A stretch of 64,000 nucleotides of DNA from Sporolactobacillus nakayamae (GCF_900113325.1 NZ_FOOY01000016.1:23479-87478), one strand, 5' to 3'. Positions 45,417 to 55,785 are shown, numbered from the stretch's first letter. Made by a program: numbers and translations. The notes: generated from the letters alone by a model not told the origin.

Positions 45417-46457
45417 ATGGTAACTATCAAAAAAATAGCCGAAATGGTTGGCGTTAGTCCGACAACGGTTTCGAATGTGATTCATGGACGGAAGAATAAG
45501 GTATCAGAAGAAAATTACAAGAAGGTAAAAGAGGCACTGAATCAAGCAAATTACGTTTCCAATATGAGTGGCAGAATTCTATCTCAAAATGGTTCGAAAA
45601 TCATTGGCGTGATTTTAAATTATTCGCGACGTTCTGAAGTTAACGTTGTGTCTGATCCTTTTTACAACCAAATTATTGGGTATTTAGAGGAGCAGATACG
45701 GATGAATGGCTACTATATGATGCTGTACACATCTGGGAGTGTTCAAGAAAGCCTCAATCTAGCCTCAGCGTGGAAAATTGAAGGCCTTGTTATCCTGGGG
45801 GCTTTACCTGCTGATGCGGAAAAATTTAGTCAGGTCGCGCAGATGCCGATTGCTTTTATTGATACGTATGTTGACGAGCCTGTAATGAAAAAAGGATTTA
45901 TCAACGTCGGTTTGCAAGATTATGAAGGTTGTTATGATGTGACTAACTATTTAATTCATTTAGGGCATAAGAACATTGGGTTTTGTGCTGATGGAAATCA
46001 GTTAATTGGTGTTGATGAGCAGAGACTTAGTGGTTTTAATCAGGCAATGGCGGATGCCGGTATTAAATTCGATCAAGAAAAAGATTTCTTTGGACTTCCT
46101 TATAAAGTTCATGAACGTCATGACTATTTAACTCAATTAATAAAAACACGATTTAAATCCTATACAGCACTCGTTTTTACTTCTGATTACTTAGCCGTTG
46201 ACGCGTTGAATTTGCTGCAAGATAATCATTTTCGGATTCCAGAGGACATGTCGATTACCGGATTTGATCATAATATTTTTTCGGAGCAATCCCGGCCAAA
46301 GCTAACAACGGTTGAACAGAACGTGAAAGAAAAGGCTCAGTTGACCATTTACTATTTAATGCAGGAAATCCATCAACCAAAAGCGCAGATTGCAAACATC
46401 AAACTCAAGACGAAGCTGATCATTCAGGAAAGTACAAGGAGCTTGGAGAATGAATAG
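45417..46457 (+). CDS. LacI family transcription regulator
   Basis: 346 residues. HTH VTIKKIAEMVGVSPTTVSNV with hinge MSGRILSQNGSK, then a sugar-binding domain (VSDPFYNQIIGYLEEQIR, VFTSDYLAVDALNLL, DMSITGFDHNIF). LacI proteins usually control sugar uptake genes; none is present here, so its targets lie elsewhere. ATG 45417 follows AAAAGGAG. A tandem repeat array and the Wadjet operon follow. Confidence 0.9.
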   Translation: MVTIKKIAEMVGVSPTTVSNVIHGRKNKVSEENYKKVKEALNQANYVSNMSGRILSQNGSKIIGVILNYSRRSEVNVVSDPFYNQIIGYLEEQIRMNGYYMMLYTSGSVQESLNLASAWKIEGLVILGALPADAEKFSQVAQMPIAFIDTYVDEPVMKKGFINVGLQDYEGCYDVTNYLIHLGHKNIGFCADGNQLIGVDEQRLSGFNQAMADAGIKFDQEKDFFGLPYKVHERHDYLTQLIKTRFKSYTALVFTSDYLAVDALNLLQDNHFRIPEDMSITGFDHNIFSEQSRPKLTTVEQNVKEKAQLTIYYLMQEIHQPKAQIANIKLKTKLIIQESTRSLENE

Positions 46458-46511
46458 ATGCTCGCAGAAAAATGGGTATGGATCCATCTGTGATTGCTAG
46501 AGAATTAAACA

Positions 46512-46637
46512 GGCCGATAAAACGTATAAAGAGACCGATAAACTCCGGAAACGGACCGATAAAACGCGCAAACGGACCGATAAATTCTTCAAACGGACCG
46601 ATAAACTCCGGAAACAGGCCGATAAGATCAGGAAATC
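46512..46637. repeat. Tandem 21-bp repeat, six units
   Basis: Six exactly 21-bp units of the form GACCGATAAACTCCGGAAACG, varying mainly in bases 10-16. Unit starts are 46512, 46533, 46554, 46575, 46596, 46617. They lie between the LacI gene and the Wadjet operon in noncoding DNA; spacers are not unique, so it is not a CRISPR array. Confidence 0.9.
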
Positions 46638-46780
46638 CGAACCTCCGCAGTTCAGGTGTTCATTCATAAATACCACGTTCACCTGGTAAAATCCCCGTTG
46701 GCTTAAAAACTATGCCGCAAATACATCGAAAGTTAAGTATAATGAGACTATAAGCGAACTGTGAGCGGAGGTGCGCGTGA

Positions 46781-47815
46781 TTGGATGAAGTGACAAAGCG
46801 TTTAACAGAATTTTCAAAGAAAACCATTGAGTTAGGCGAGCTTGAGAAACTGCTCACGCCGTTTTTTCAGACCTATGAAACATTCGCGGACAGGATTCTT
46901 CAGTTCGAAAAAGAGAACGTATTGATCATGGTGCGATCCACCGGTCGGACGACACGCACACCGTCGCTCGCACTCAAATACCGAATCAATAAAAGTGCGC
47001 TGAGCGGGAATTACCACAAAGAGCTTCAACGCTATCGGGCTAAGCTGCACACGGCAATCAATCTTGACGGGTATTATCGCGCGGATCCTTCATTGTGGGA
47101 AAAACATCTCCCGTATCTCCTCAAAATTGATCGTTATCTCAAAACACATGGTTTTCCGACTGACCTCGTTCCTGCGCCGGAGCGAAGCTATGAATTGGTT
47201 GAGGATGAGAAGTGGATTGATGAGAAGGGCGGGAAGGAACTATTAGAAAAAATTGGTTTGTATGCTCGCCTTACTATTATCCCCGTCTCAGATCCTTTAA
47301 TGTTCGCAATCAATCCGCTTAAACTAAATGAAAAAGAACAGTATCATCTGATTGTTGAAAATAAAACAACCTATCAAGGCCTTCTGCCGGTATTAAAAGA
47401 GACAGATTGTGCGACACTGATTTATGGGTGCGGCAAGGCAGTTGTTAAGAGTATTGAGCAGTTTCCCATGCAATATCCGATCAGCGCCAAGCATCATTTC
47501 TTGTACTTTGGTGATTTGGACAGGGAAGGACTGTCAATCTGGTACTCTCTTAATCAGAAACAAGCAGCGCGACCGGCATTACCGTTTTATCAAGCCTGCT
47601 TAAAAAAGGCCCCTGCCGTTGGCAAAGCGTATCAGCGATCTCGAAGCGTTGCAGAGGATCAATTCCTTGCATGTTTCTCAGAACAACAGGCAGAACGAAT
47701 ACGCACGATGCTTCATGATGGAAAGTACTATCCGCAAGAAATTCTGAAGACGAGAGAATTACAACATATATGGAGGGGAACGGATTGGAAGAGCTTGATC
47801 TGCGCGAAATCGTAA
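46781..47815 (+). CDS. jetD: Wadjet protein JetD (topoisomerase VI-like DNA nuclease)
   Basis: 344 residues from TTG 46781, seven bases after GGAGGTG. The C-terminal half is the JetD/Toprim-like nuclease: VENKTTYQGL at 192-201, YGCGKAV at 215-221 and the acidic metal site FGDLDREGL at 243-251. In Wadjet systems JetD cleaves circular plasmid DNA captured by the JetABC SMC motor. The N-terminal half is a DNA-binding and dimerising arm. It is first of four overlapping genes. A TATAAT at 46737-46742 is a likely -10. Complete, with all acidic residues present. Confidence 0.9.
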   Translation: MDEVTKRLTEFSKKTIELGELEKLLTPFFQTYETFADRILQFEKENVLIMVRSTGRTTRTPSLALKYRINKSALSGNYHKELQRYRAKLHTAINLDGYYRADPSLWEKHLPYLLKIDRYLKTHGFPTDLVPAPERSYELVEDEKWIDEKGGKELLEKIGLYARLTIIPVSDPLMFAINPLKLNEKEQYHLIVENKTTYQGLLPVLKETDCATLIYGCGKAVVKSIEQFPMQYPISAKHHFLYFGDLDREGLSIWYSLNQKQAARPALPFYQACLKKAPAVGKAYQRSRSVAEDQFLACFSEQQAERIRTMLHDGKYYPQEILKTRELQHIWRGTDWKSLICAKS

Positions 47816-49299
47816 ACGGCTATAAGGAACGGATGCGGCGGCTCGCTCTGTTCGATCCACTATATGAGCTGGAGCGCAAGCGCGAACAGGACCACGAAAA
47901 GAATGACGTTGATATGAAGGGACTGGGTTTGCTTTCGCTACTTTTCTTTTTTGAGCAGAAATTGATGCGCCAGTACAAGGCCGGGGCGAAACAATTGGCC
48001 GCTTTTTTGGAAAAGGTGATTGCGGCTCAGTATCAGTTGGATGAGAACGATTATGAACGTATCGCCCGATCAATTATTCAAACCTTCCGTCCCACAACCG
48101 GGAAAAAACGGCGTTATATCTTTTTTAATTGGGAAACAAATCAAGAGGACAGCATTGACTATTCGATCTTGAAGGCAAACTCATTCGACTTGAAAACGAA
48201 CACGCAATATTACACTTTGGACGAGGATGGACTCGAACTCGTTTTCGCCACCAAGGAGTTTTACAGTGAATTTCAACTGTCGATTAATCAGCTGATGCTT
48301 CGGAAACAGCTGGACAAGGGAGAGTTCAAAGGCGCGCTGCGGCAGATTAATGAAATGCGGATCGATGTCGAGAGTCTTGAGGAGCGCATGGGGCGGCTGA
48401 AGCATGAAATTCAGCGCAGTATTGTGTCGGAAGAGACCTTTGAGCGCTACAAGCAGCTGCTGGAAGATATCTATGGACGGCTCAAACGTGAGGACGAAGA
48501 ATTCAAAGAGCTGCGCCAATTTGTTAAGGAAACACGTGATCGGCTGTATGCAAAGGATGTGCATAAGCGGGAGATCCGTACCTATGATTTGGTTTTGACG
48601 ATCGCGCGCGAACTGGAGTCGGTACACTATGATCATTCGCGGCTTTTGGAGCAAACCCTAGATTTGAAAAATACGACGCTGCTTACCGCTCAGGAATCCC
48701 TGTACTACACCGGTATTCAAGCATTCAATTTTGATCAGGATCTTACCGCGAAAATCCTGGCTACGCCATTGCCTGCCGAAGCAATGATCGGAGTCCTGCA
48801 ACCGTTTCTTAACGTAGAAGAGAATGAAACATGGTCGCCGCTCACGGTCCTTGCCGACCAAAAAATCAATGAAGAACGTGAGGAACGCGATGATCAGGGA
48901 TTTGTTGAAGCGGACGAGCATGAAGAGGATCAATCCTACCGGCACGCGCTGGCTGAAAAATACAAACAGCTCATGGGTCTTTTTCTGAGTGCCTATGAAC
49001 AAGGGCAGGGGCAAAATTTGTCCCGGTTCATGAATTTTCTTGAAGCACATGAACATGCGGAATTATTGGAACGACGCTATTTTTACCAATTCTGGCTGAT
49101 TCTTCATCAACGCTCGCCAATCAGATACGGCGAATCAGAGGATGAGGAAAGTAATGCCATCCTTGACGAAGCGCTCGCACTACTCGAAAACCGAACGCTG
49201 CATGTGCGTGAGGGTAAAGGACTGATTCGAAAATCCAAGCGATTTTCCATCCAAGAATTGCAAATCCATTTGGAGGGCGAAGAAAATGAACTATTCTGA
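47785..49299 (+). CDS. jetA: Wadjet protein JetA (kleisin-like subunit)
   Basis: 504 residues. I chose TTG 47785, six bases after GGAGGGG, over ATG 47770, because the ribosome site would otherwise lie inside the start; either way the gene overlaps jetD. The sequence is helical with a long coiled middle (LEERMGRLKHEIQRSIVSEE, KQLLEDIYGRLKREDEEFKE), as expected for the kleisin that bridges the JetC heads, equivalent to MukF. Family (DUF5716-type) is recognised from length, position and pattern rather than a single motif. Confidence 0.8.
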   Translation: MEELDLREIVNGYKERMRRLALFDPLYELERKREQDHEKNDVDMKGLGLLSLLFFFEQKLMRQYKAGAKQLAAFLEKVIAAQYQLDENDYERIARSIIQTFRPTTGKKRRYIFFNWETNQEDSIDYSILKANSFDLKTNTQYYTLDEDGLELVFATKEFYSEFQLSINQLMLRKQLDKGEFKGALRQINEMRIDVESLEERMGRLKHEIQRSIVSEETFERYKQLLEDIYGRLKREDEEFKELRQFVKETRDRLYAKDVHKREIRTYDLVLTIARELESVHYDHSRLLEQTLDLKNTTLLTAQESLYYTGIQAFNFDQDLTAKILATPLPAEAMIGVLQPFLNVEENETWSPLTVLADQKINEEREERDDQGFVEADEHEEDQSYRHALAEKYKQLMGLFLSAYEQGQGQNLSRFMNFLEAHEHAELLERRYFYQFWLILHQRSPIRYGESEDEESNAILDEALALLENRTLHVREGKGLIRKSKRFSIQELQIHLEGEENELF

Positions 49300-50029
49300 A
49301 CATAAAGTTGTCAAGGCATTTCGCCTTTATACCGTGCTCGCCCGCGATGGCGTGGCGGGAGATGACGCGGTGCAAAGTTATCGGGCGGATGACGAGCTGC
49401 GAAGTCTTCTTGATACGTTCAGCCATGAGGTGGATTGTGTGATCATCAGTACAAGCGAGCAGCTGTTTCTTGTGCCGGAGACGAAGCTCTCGCCATTCCA
49501 TGTCAGCAACGAATGGATCAAGCGCAACTATTTGCGCAGCGGGGCGACGAACGGAGATCTTTATCTGCTCTATTTCGCGACACTGATCCTGTTCGGCAGT
49601 TTCTACGACACGTACCAAAGCCAGGAGCCGACGCGTCTTTTTTTGCGCATGGATGAATGGATCCGTTTTATTCAGGAACGGATTGATCAGCTCAAAACGC
49701 ATGACGAGGATGAACTCAAGCAGCTGGAAAATGAATTTTTCTATAACTGGCGATTGATTATTCAGAAATGGGACGACATGGATGATATTAAGGAACAGGC
49801 AAAAAAGCAGAGCGGCAATACAATCAGCCGAATGAGTTTTATTGATACGGTGAAACGATTCTTGGTTGATCAAGACTTGGTGCAGGACATCGGTAATGAG
49901 GAGATTCGGCTGACGGAAAAGGCGAAGACGATTATCCAACGCTATTTTATGGAAGTCGAATACAATAAGGGGATTTTTGAATTCATTTACGGCTTTGAAG
50001 GAGGTGCAGAGCATGCCGACGATCAGTAA
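49286..50029 (+). CDS. jetB: Wadjet protein JetB (KITE-like subunit)
   Basis: 247 residues from ATG 49286 after GGAGGGCG, overlapping jetA by 14 bp. It is helical and winged-helix-like (LRSLLDTFSHEVDCVIIS, then IDTVKRFLVDQDLVQDIG), matching the DUF6063-type JetB of Wadjet, equivalent to MukE. It should bind JetA and regulate the SMC motor. Confidence 0.8.
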   Translation: MNYSEHKVVKAFRLYTVLARDGVAGDDAVQSYRADDELRSLLDTFSHEVDCVIISTSEQLFLVPETKLSPFHVSNEWIKRNYLRSGATNGDLYLLYFATLILFGSFYDTYQSQEPTRLFLRMDEWIRFIQERIDQLKTHDEDELKQLENEFFYNWRLIIQKWDDMDDIKEQAKKQSGNTISRMSFIDTVKRFLVDQDLVQDIGNEEIRLTEKAKTIIQRYFMEVEYNKGIFEFIYGFEGGAEHADDQ

Positions 50030-53000
50030 AATTCGCTTGACGAACGTGATCTATGAAGAAGGAAACAAACGCTATAATGATGAGTTGTTCCTTTTTGACG
50101 GGCACAACGGCGCGATTCTGATTGAGAACGGCGGCGGGAAAACGGTATTCATTCAAACTGCGCTGCAGGCGATTCTGCCGCACACCGATCTGGCCGACCG
50201 CAAGATCAAAAATACGCTGATGCTGGAAAATGCCCCGGCGCACATCGCGATTGAATGGATCACGAATGAGCGGCCGAGACGCTACGTGGTCACGGCGGTC
50301 TCGCTTTACACCGTGAAAAATGGCTTGGATTCGCTGCGCTATGTCTATGAATACAACGAAAACGATCCAAACGGAATCGAGGGCATTCCTTTTGTCCGAG
50401 AGACGCGTGAGGGTAAGCGGGCAGCCGAACGCGGCGAAATGCAAGACTACTACGCCGGCATGCGCGAGAAGACGCTGAGCGCGCAAACCTTCAAAACGAT
50501 TAAAGAATATAAGACATTTCTCGAGGAACAGTACACCATTATTTCGAGCGAATGGGAAAGCATTGTCAAAATCAACAGCTCGGAAGGCGGCGTCGAAGCC
50601 TTTTTTGATGAATGTAAGAATACCAATCAACTGTTCGACCGCTTGCTGATTCCGACCGTGGAAGATTCGATTGTCGGTCACGACAGCCACCTCTTCGCCG
50701 ATTTGTTTGAACAACAGCTGGCGAGTTTGAAGAATTACAAAAAACTGAAAGAAACGATTGAGGAAAATAAACAGATCAGCGGCGAACTGGAAAAATACAG
50801 CGAAACCTATGAGACGCTGCATGAGTACCAAATGGACTATGAGAAAGCGAAGCAGCGGGCGAAGGGCGTATGGAACGAGATTATTTTGGAGCATCGCAAG
50901 CAGATCGCAGCGCAGGAAGCAAACAGCGCAAGTCTGCAAGAATGGAAGGCGGACAGCTCTGCTCACGCGCTGAAGTCGGATTCGTATACCATTTTTGTTG
51001 AACAATCGGTACTGAGCGCGCGTGAAAGTAAGTATAAGAAGGCGCTCGCGGCACAAACAGGAATTCAGGAAGCGTTGCAGCAAAACAGGCATGAACTTCA
51101 TGCGTTGAAATGGGCGAAAGCTAAGCAGGAACGCACGGAACAGGAAGACGCGCTACGTTTGTTTGAGCAGCAGCTGGCACAATTTGATCAGAAGGACGAC
51201 GCCGGCAATCTTCGTGATCAGCTGGAGACGGCGCGGCGGGAACTGCTCGGCTGCTACGAGCGAGATCTGGCAGAACTTGCGAAGATCGAGCAGGAACTAG
51301 GCGGGCAGCTGCAGCCGATTCTTAAGCAGATTGAGGCGGACGAGCAGACAAAGAAGAATGCGTCCGGCAAGGAAAAGGGGCTGCTTGCCCGTCTGTCGGA
51401 AACCAAGGGTGCTGTGAAGACGCGCCTTGAGCAACTAGAAAAATTGAAACGGGAACTGCTTTCGAATCCGGAACAAGAAACGGTTAAAGAACAGCTGGTT
51501 AAGTGGCAGGAACGTGATCAGCTTCTTGATGAAACAATTATCAAATTCAATCAGCAGGAGAAGGAAGCGCTGATTTATAAAAAAGAGGCTGAAGAGCGGA
51601 AAGCAGCTGTACAAACGGATCGTATTGAAACCAATCGGGCAATGGATCGGCTGCGCGCCGAGCTTGCCGCGATGGAGAAAGCGCAGCGCGCAGTGATTGA
51701 GCAGCTGTCCGCGCTGCGCCGTCAATGGTCCGCGCTTGAAACCGTCTATCTTGAGCCGGATTCCATTGAACAGCGGATGCTTGAGAAGATGAATCAAATC
51801 ACGGCGGATCGCGAAGCGCTTTTCCACAAAGAGCGGATCGCGCGACGGTTTGTCGACGACCATGCCGACCAGAGCGTCTTTTTCGGCGACACATTTATGG
51901 AAAAACAGCTGTTCTCGTGGAAAAATCAAGTTGATTATCTTGTCAGCGGCGTAGACTATCTCCAGTCGATGAGTGAGGAGGAACGCAAAAACCGCCTGCG
52001 TTACCCGCTCTGGCCATTGACGCTGGTGACCACCAATACAGATAAGCCGAGAGTGGTTGATAAACTGAACCACGTTGCCGATCGGCTTCAGTATCCGATC
52101 ACGGTGCTCACAACCGAAGAAGCGCTTGAGGTGCATGAACGGAGTGCAGTCCGTTCATGGGTGGCGCCGAGTCATTGGCAAGGAAACACGGACGCGGTGA
52201 CCTTCGCTGAATGGAAGAAGCAAATTGGCATTGAGGCGGAAAAGGTGACCGCAGACCGCGTGGCAAAGGAGCAGGAGCTCGCTGAATGGAAGGATGCGCT
52301 CCGGGCGTTCCGCCAATTTTTAATGGACTATCCTTATGAATCAACTGATGAAAAGAAAACAAAGCTCGGCGAACTGACCAATAAGAATGAGCAGCTTGCC
52401 CTGGAGCTTCGACGTGAAGAACAAATGCTCAATGATTTGGATGCCCAGATCAGCAACGGCCGCGAAAAAACCGACCAATATCGTGAGGAGCGGCATGGAC
52501 TGGCTCGCTATATTGAAAAGGGTCATGAGTACCTTCGTGTTGAGAAAATGGTTGCAGAGGGACGCAGCCTTGAGCAGCAACTAAAAGAAAAATTGCAGCT
52601 TGTGGAGCAAGAACTCGATGCGGTGAACCAAAAGCTGAACCGATTGAATGCTGAGCGCGGGACCCTTGAACGCAGGGCGGCAGATATCAAGCTGCAACTG
52701 CAGTTGCTGCGCCAGGATGATGACTACCAATCGTTGAGCGAGCTGACACCTGCTGCAACCAATGAAAGCAAGAAAGTAATTAAGGATAAGATTGACATTT
52801 TACGGTTGAAGCTGCGCGAAATTGATACGGCCCGAGGCGAATGGATCGCCAAACGTGACGAAGCTGTTCGAAATATAAAGCGGCTCACGGACGAAATGGA
52901 ACTGCTGCGCCGCAGCGAGGGAACGATTGATGAATCGCGCGCGTTTCCTGTTGACGGCAAGCAGCAGATTCAGTCGCTGCAGGATCGTATTTTCGCCCAG

Positions 53001-54428
53001 ATCAAGGAAGAGAAAACATGCGGCGATGACGTTCGGCAGGCGGAAACTGAAAAAAATAAGCAAGAAGGAAAGCTGGACACGCTCGTCATCCAGTTTGAAA
53101 AAAGTTATCCAAATGAAGAACGGATTGCTTTTGATACCTATGACGGAAATGTCGAAGAGGATCTGGCCGCAGAGATAAAACACTTGAATGAACGAAAAAC
53201 TTATATTGATCAGGAAGCCGTCCGAATTGAACAGGATCGCAAAGCGATTGAGTCTGCAAAGTATAATCTTGAGATGTTTGAGGAAGCGCATCATTTTAAA
53301 GCGCCGGATGTTTCGCCGATTTCTTTGACGAATGAGGAGATTCTTGACTTTACGTACAATCGCAAGAAAGTTGTTGCTGCGACAAAGCACAGCCTGAAGG
53401 AAAATCAAGGCCGCGTTGCGGAAGGCGCGAGCGAGGTCTCAAGCGCGCAGCGCGCATTCCGCGCGTTTTGTCGGGCGAATATTTCCGATGTGAAGCTGCG
53501 GCAGATGGCAATCAGCGGCATTGAAACGAAACAGAGCTACGAAGCCATCATTGAATTCAAGAAAAATATGGCAACGCGCATTGAGAGCATTTCCCATTAT
53601 GCGCATGAACATATCCGCCAAAGTGATAAGGATCTCCAACTTTTCATCGACCAGATTCACACGCATCTGCGTACGCTGGCCGAAGAATTGCGACAGATTC
53701 CAAAGAAAACCAAGGTGAAGGTACAGGACGACTGGAAACCGATCTACGCCTTTAAAATTCCTGATTGGAACGAAGAGGAAGGCAAAACGCGAATCCGAAA
53801 TTACATCGAATGGATTTTGACTCAGCTCGAAGACGAGCGCTTCTTGGACGAAGAGCGTCGGCAGGACAGCGGAAAGGTTCGGAAGGAACTGGACATGTGG
53901 CTCCAATCCAAACAGCTGCTGCGTATCGTCATGGACAATGAGGTGCTGAAGGTCAGCTGCCGCAAAGTGGCCAATGACAATACAGTAACAACGCGCGCGT
54001 ACTCATGGGAACAAAGCAATATCTGGTCAGGAGGAGAGAAGTGGAGTAAGAATATGACGCTTTTCTTAGGCATTCTCAATTATGTCGCCGAGAAAAAGAA
54101 ACATATCCAATCAAGTGCCAAGCTGCACCGTGCCGTTATTCTCGACAACCCGTTTGGACAGGCATCCAGCGATCACGTGCTGAGTCCGGTATTCTTTGTC
54201 GCGCAACAACTCGGCTTTCAGATTATTGCATTGACAGCCCTTGCCGAAGGAAAATTCCTGCAAGACTACTTTCCAGTGATTTACAGCTGCCGCTTAAGGG
54301 GCTCGTCCGGATCGGGCAAACAAGTCATGACCAAGGAAAAATGGATCCGCAAAGCCTTCTTCGAAGACCATGATCCCCAGGTTCTCGAACGGCTTGGCGA
54401 AACCGAACAGCTTGGATTATTTGATTGA
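50013..54428 (+). CDS. jetC: Wadjet protein JetC (SMC-like ATPase)
   Basis: 1471 residues from ATG 50013 after GGAGGTG, overlapping jetB by 17 bp. Walker A ENGGGKT lies at 38-44 with Lys43, the ABC signature SGGE is near 1338-1341 and Walker B RAVILDNPFG near 1370-1380. Between them is a long coiled-coil arm with a hinge-like break around 700. As in MukB-type SMCs, JetC extrudes DNA loops using ATP and, with JetD, destroys plasmids. All ATPase motifs are intact. Confidence 0.92.
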   Translation: MPTISKIRLTNVIYEEGNKRYNDELFLFDGHNGAILIENGGGKTVFIQTALQAILPHTDLADRKIKNTLMLENAPAHIAIEWITNERPRRYVVTAVSLYTVKNGLDSLRYVYEYNENDPNGIEGIPFVRETREGKRAAERGEMQDYYAGMREKTLSAQTFKTIKEYKTFLEEQYTIISSEWESIVKINSSEGGVEAFFDECKNTNQLFDRLLIPTVEDSIVGHDSHLFADLFEQQLASLKNYKKLKETIEENKQISGELEKYSETYETLHEYQMDYEKAKQRAKGVWNEIILEHRKQIAAQEANSASLQEWKADSSAHALKSDSYTIFVEQSVLSARESKYKKALAAQTGIQEALQQNRHELHALKWAKAKQERTEQEDALRLFEQQLAQFDQKDDAGNLRDQLETARRELLGCYERDLAELAKIEQELGGQLQPILKQIEADEQTKKNASGKEKGLLARLSETKGAVKTRLEQLEKLKRELLSNPEQETVKEQLVKWQERDQLLDETIIKFNQQEKEALIYKKEAEERKAAVQTDRIETNRAMDRLRAELAAMEKAQRAVIEQLSALRRQWSALETVYLEPDSIEQRMLEKMNQITADREALFHKERIARRFVDDHADQSVFFGDTFMEKQLFSWKNQVDYLVSGVDYLQSMSEEERKNRLRYPLWPLTLVTTNTDKPRVVDKLNHVADRLQYPITVLTTEEALEVHERSAVRSWVAPSHWQGNTDAVTFAEWKKQIGIEAEKVTADRVAKEQELAEWKDALRAFRQFLMDYPYESTDEKKTKLGELTNKNEQLALELRREEQMLNDLDAQISNGREKTDQYREERHGLARYIEKGHEYLRVEKMVAEGRSLEQQLKEKLQLVEQELDAVNQKLNRLNAERGTLERRAADIKLQLQLLRQDDDYQSLSELTPAATNESKKVIKDKIDILRLKLREIDTARGEWIAKRDEAVRNIKRLTDEMELLRRSEGTIDESRAFPVDGKQQIQSLQDRIFAQIKEEKTCGDDVRQAETEKNKQEGKLDTLVIQFEKSYPNEERIAFDTYDGNVEEDLAAEIKHLNERKTYIDQEAVRIEQDRKAIESAKYNLEMFEEAHHFKAPDVSPISLTNEEILDFTYNRKKVVAATKHSLKENQGRVAEGASEVSSAQRAFRAFCRANISDVKLRQMAISGIETKQSYEAIIEFKKNMATRIESISHYAHEHIRQSDKDLQLFIDQIHTHLRTLAEELRQIPKKTKVKVQDDWKPIYAFKIPDWNEEEGKTRIRNYIEWILTQLEDERFLDEERRQDSGKVRKELDMWLQSKQLLRIVMDNEVLKVSCRKVANDNTVTTRAYSWEQSNIWSGGEKWSKNMTLFLGILNYVAEKKKHIQSSAKLHRAVILDNPFGQASSDHVLSPVFFVAQQLGFQIIALTALAEGKFLQDYFPVIYSCRLRGSSGSGKQVMTKEKWIRKAFFEDHDPQVLERLGETEQLGLFD

Positions 54429-54446
54429 ACAAGTGAAAATGATAAG

Positions 54447-54473
54447 AAGAGCCTGATTCAGGGCTCTTTTTTG
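54447..54473 (+). terminator. Terminator of the Wadjet operon
   Basis: AAGAGCC pairs with GGCTCTT around an 8-nt loop and is followed by TTTT. Confidence 0.85.
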
Positions 54474-54864
54474 CTGGTTAGGAATTGATCATATATCAAC
54501 TTGTGGATAACTAAATCTTTGGTTAACTCGTTTTAAAACTTCTGGAGAAACAGAACCTGGCTATATGAAGCAGCGGGATCCTCAACAACCACTTTGGTTG
54601 ATTTAGGTAAACGGTATCTCGAGCAGGTGAATTGATCTCTGGTCGCCTTTATGAAGGGTTCGAATGCAGTACCTATGCTCGATTGAAGACACAACCGATG
54701 CCGAGTGTTCGGTAACGTCATCCGTGGCACTGTTTTCTCTAAAATACTTGAAGTATTTTTTTTCGATATAAGGTATACTTATAGCAAACACGACCATTTG
54801 TTCTCTTCTTGATTTGCTTCACACATTCCTCTTGATCGAAACATACCCCGCAAGGAGGCTTCCT

Positions 54865-55785
54865 ATGTCTATAGACCACGATCGACGCTTTAAAGTCCTG
54901 CTTCACGAGTTTTTTGATGAATTTCTCGAAGCCTTCTTCCCAAAGATATACCAGGCACTTGATCTTTCCGACAAGAAATTTCTTTCCGAGGAACTGTTTG
55001 CGGATATGGTCGAAGGCGACAAAAAACGGGCAGATGTTATCGCGGAAACAAAGCTGAAATCCAATAAAGATGTCATCCTGATTGTCCATCTTGAAGCACA
55101 GAATTATTACCAAGATAATTTTTCCGAACGGATGTACATCTACTACAGCATGATCTATCTGAAATTTCGAAAACCTGTTTTACCCATCGCTATTTTCAGT
55201 TATGATGGAGTTAGAGATGAACCGGACGAATTTGTGGTAAAAGTACCGCATCTAATGGTTGTTAACGAGTTCCATTTTCTGAAACTTGAACTTTCCAGAA
55301 TGAGCTGGCGAAAATTTATGTACAGCAATAATCCTGCCGCCGCCGCGCTAATGAGCAGGATGAACTACTCAAAAAGGGAACGTGTGCAAGTACGACTTGC
55401 TTTTATCAGGCAAATGATTACAATGCATCTTGGAGAAGCACGTGAAAGCATGATCAATGGATTTTTCGAAACCTATCTTCAATTAAACAAGGAAGAGGTG
55501 GATCAATTGATGGACCAAGCAAAAAAACTCCCGGAAGAAATTCGTGAAGAAGTGCTCAAGTGGCCCAATTCTTTTTATGATCGCGGAAAAAAAGAGGGAA
55601 TTGAACAAGGCATAGAACAAGGCATAGAACAAGGAATTGAACAAGGCATTGAACAAGGAGAACGAAAAGCAAAAGAACAATTCGTCCGAAAACTGTTGCA
55701 AAAAGGAATGAGTCATGCTGAAATCAGCGAGCTAACCGGATTGAGTGAAGTAGCGATTAAATCGATGGAAATCACCGGTGAATGA
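54865..55785 (+). CDS. Rpn/YhgA-like PD-(D/E)XK nuclease
   Basis: 306 residues from ATG 54865 after AAGGAGG. The N-terminal nuclease domain (about 1-190) shows HDRRFKVLLHEFFDEFLEAF and the active-site pattern GDKKRADVIAETKL followed by LIVHLEAQNYY, typical of Rpn recombination-promoting nucleases. The C-terminus carries a five-fold IEQG repeat from a 12-bp tandem DNA repeat (about 55600-55660) and a small helical tail (SHAEISELTGLSEVAI). Rpn proteins are linked to horizontal recombination and phage defence. The 390-bp gap upstream shows only scattered short hairpins. Confidence 0.82.
   Translation: MSIDHDRRFKVLLHEFFDEFLEAFFPKIYQALDLSDKKFLSEELFADMVEGDKKRADVIAETKLKSNKDVILIVHLEAQNYYQDNFSERMYIYYSMIYLKFRKPVLPIAIFSYDGVRDEPDEFVVKVPHLMVVNEFHFLKLELSRMSWRKFMYSNNPAAAALMSRMNYSKRERVQVRLAFIRQMITMHLGEARESMINGFFETYLQLNKEEVDQLMDQAKKLPEEIREEVLKWPNSFYDRGKKEGIEQGIEQGIEQGIEQGIEQGERKAKEQFVRKLLQKGMSHAEISELTGLSEVAIKSMEITGE

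Noticed and set aside
46512..46637. CRISPR array
   Set aside because: Units are contiguous 21-bp repeats without separate unique spacers, and no cas genes are near.
46472..46669. 65-residue frame rich in PINSGN/GPIKR repeats
   Set aside because: It is simply the translation of the 21-bp tandem repeat, with no ribosome site.
54533..54797. Minus-strand frames upstream of the Rpn-like gene
   Set aside because: Short, no ribosome site, no recognisable motif.
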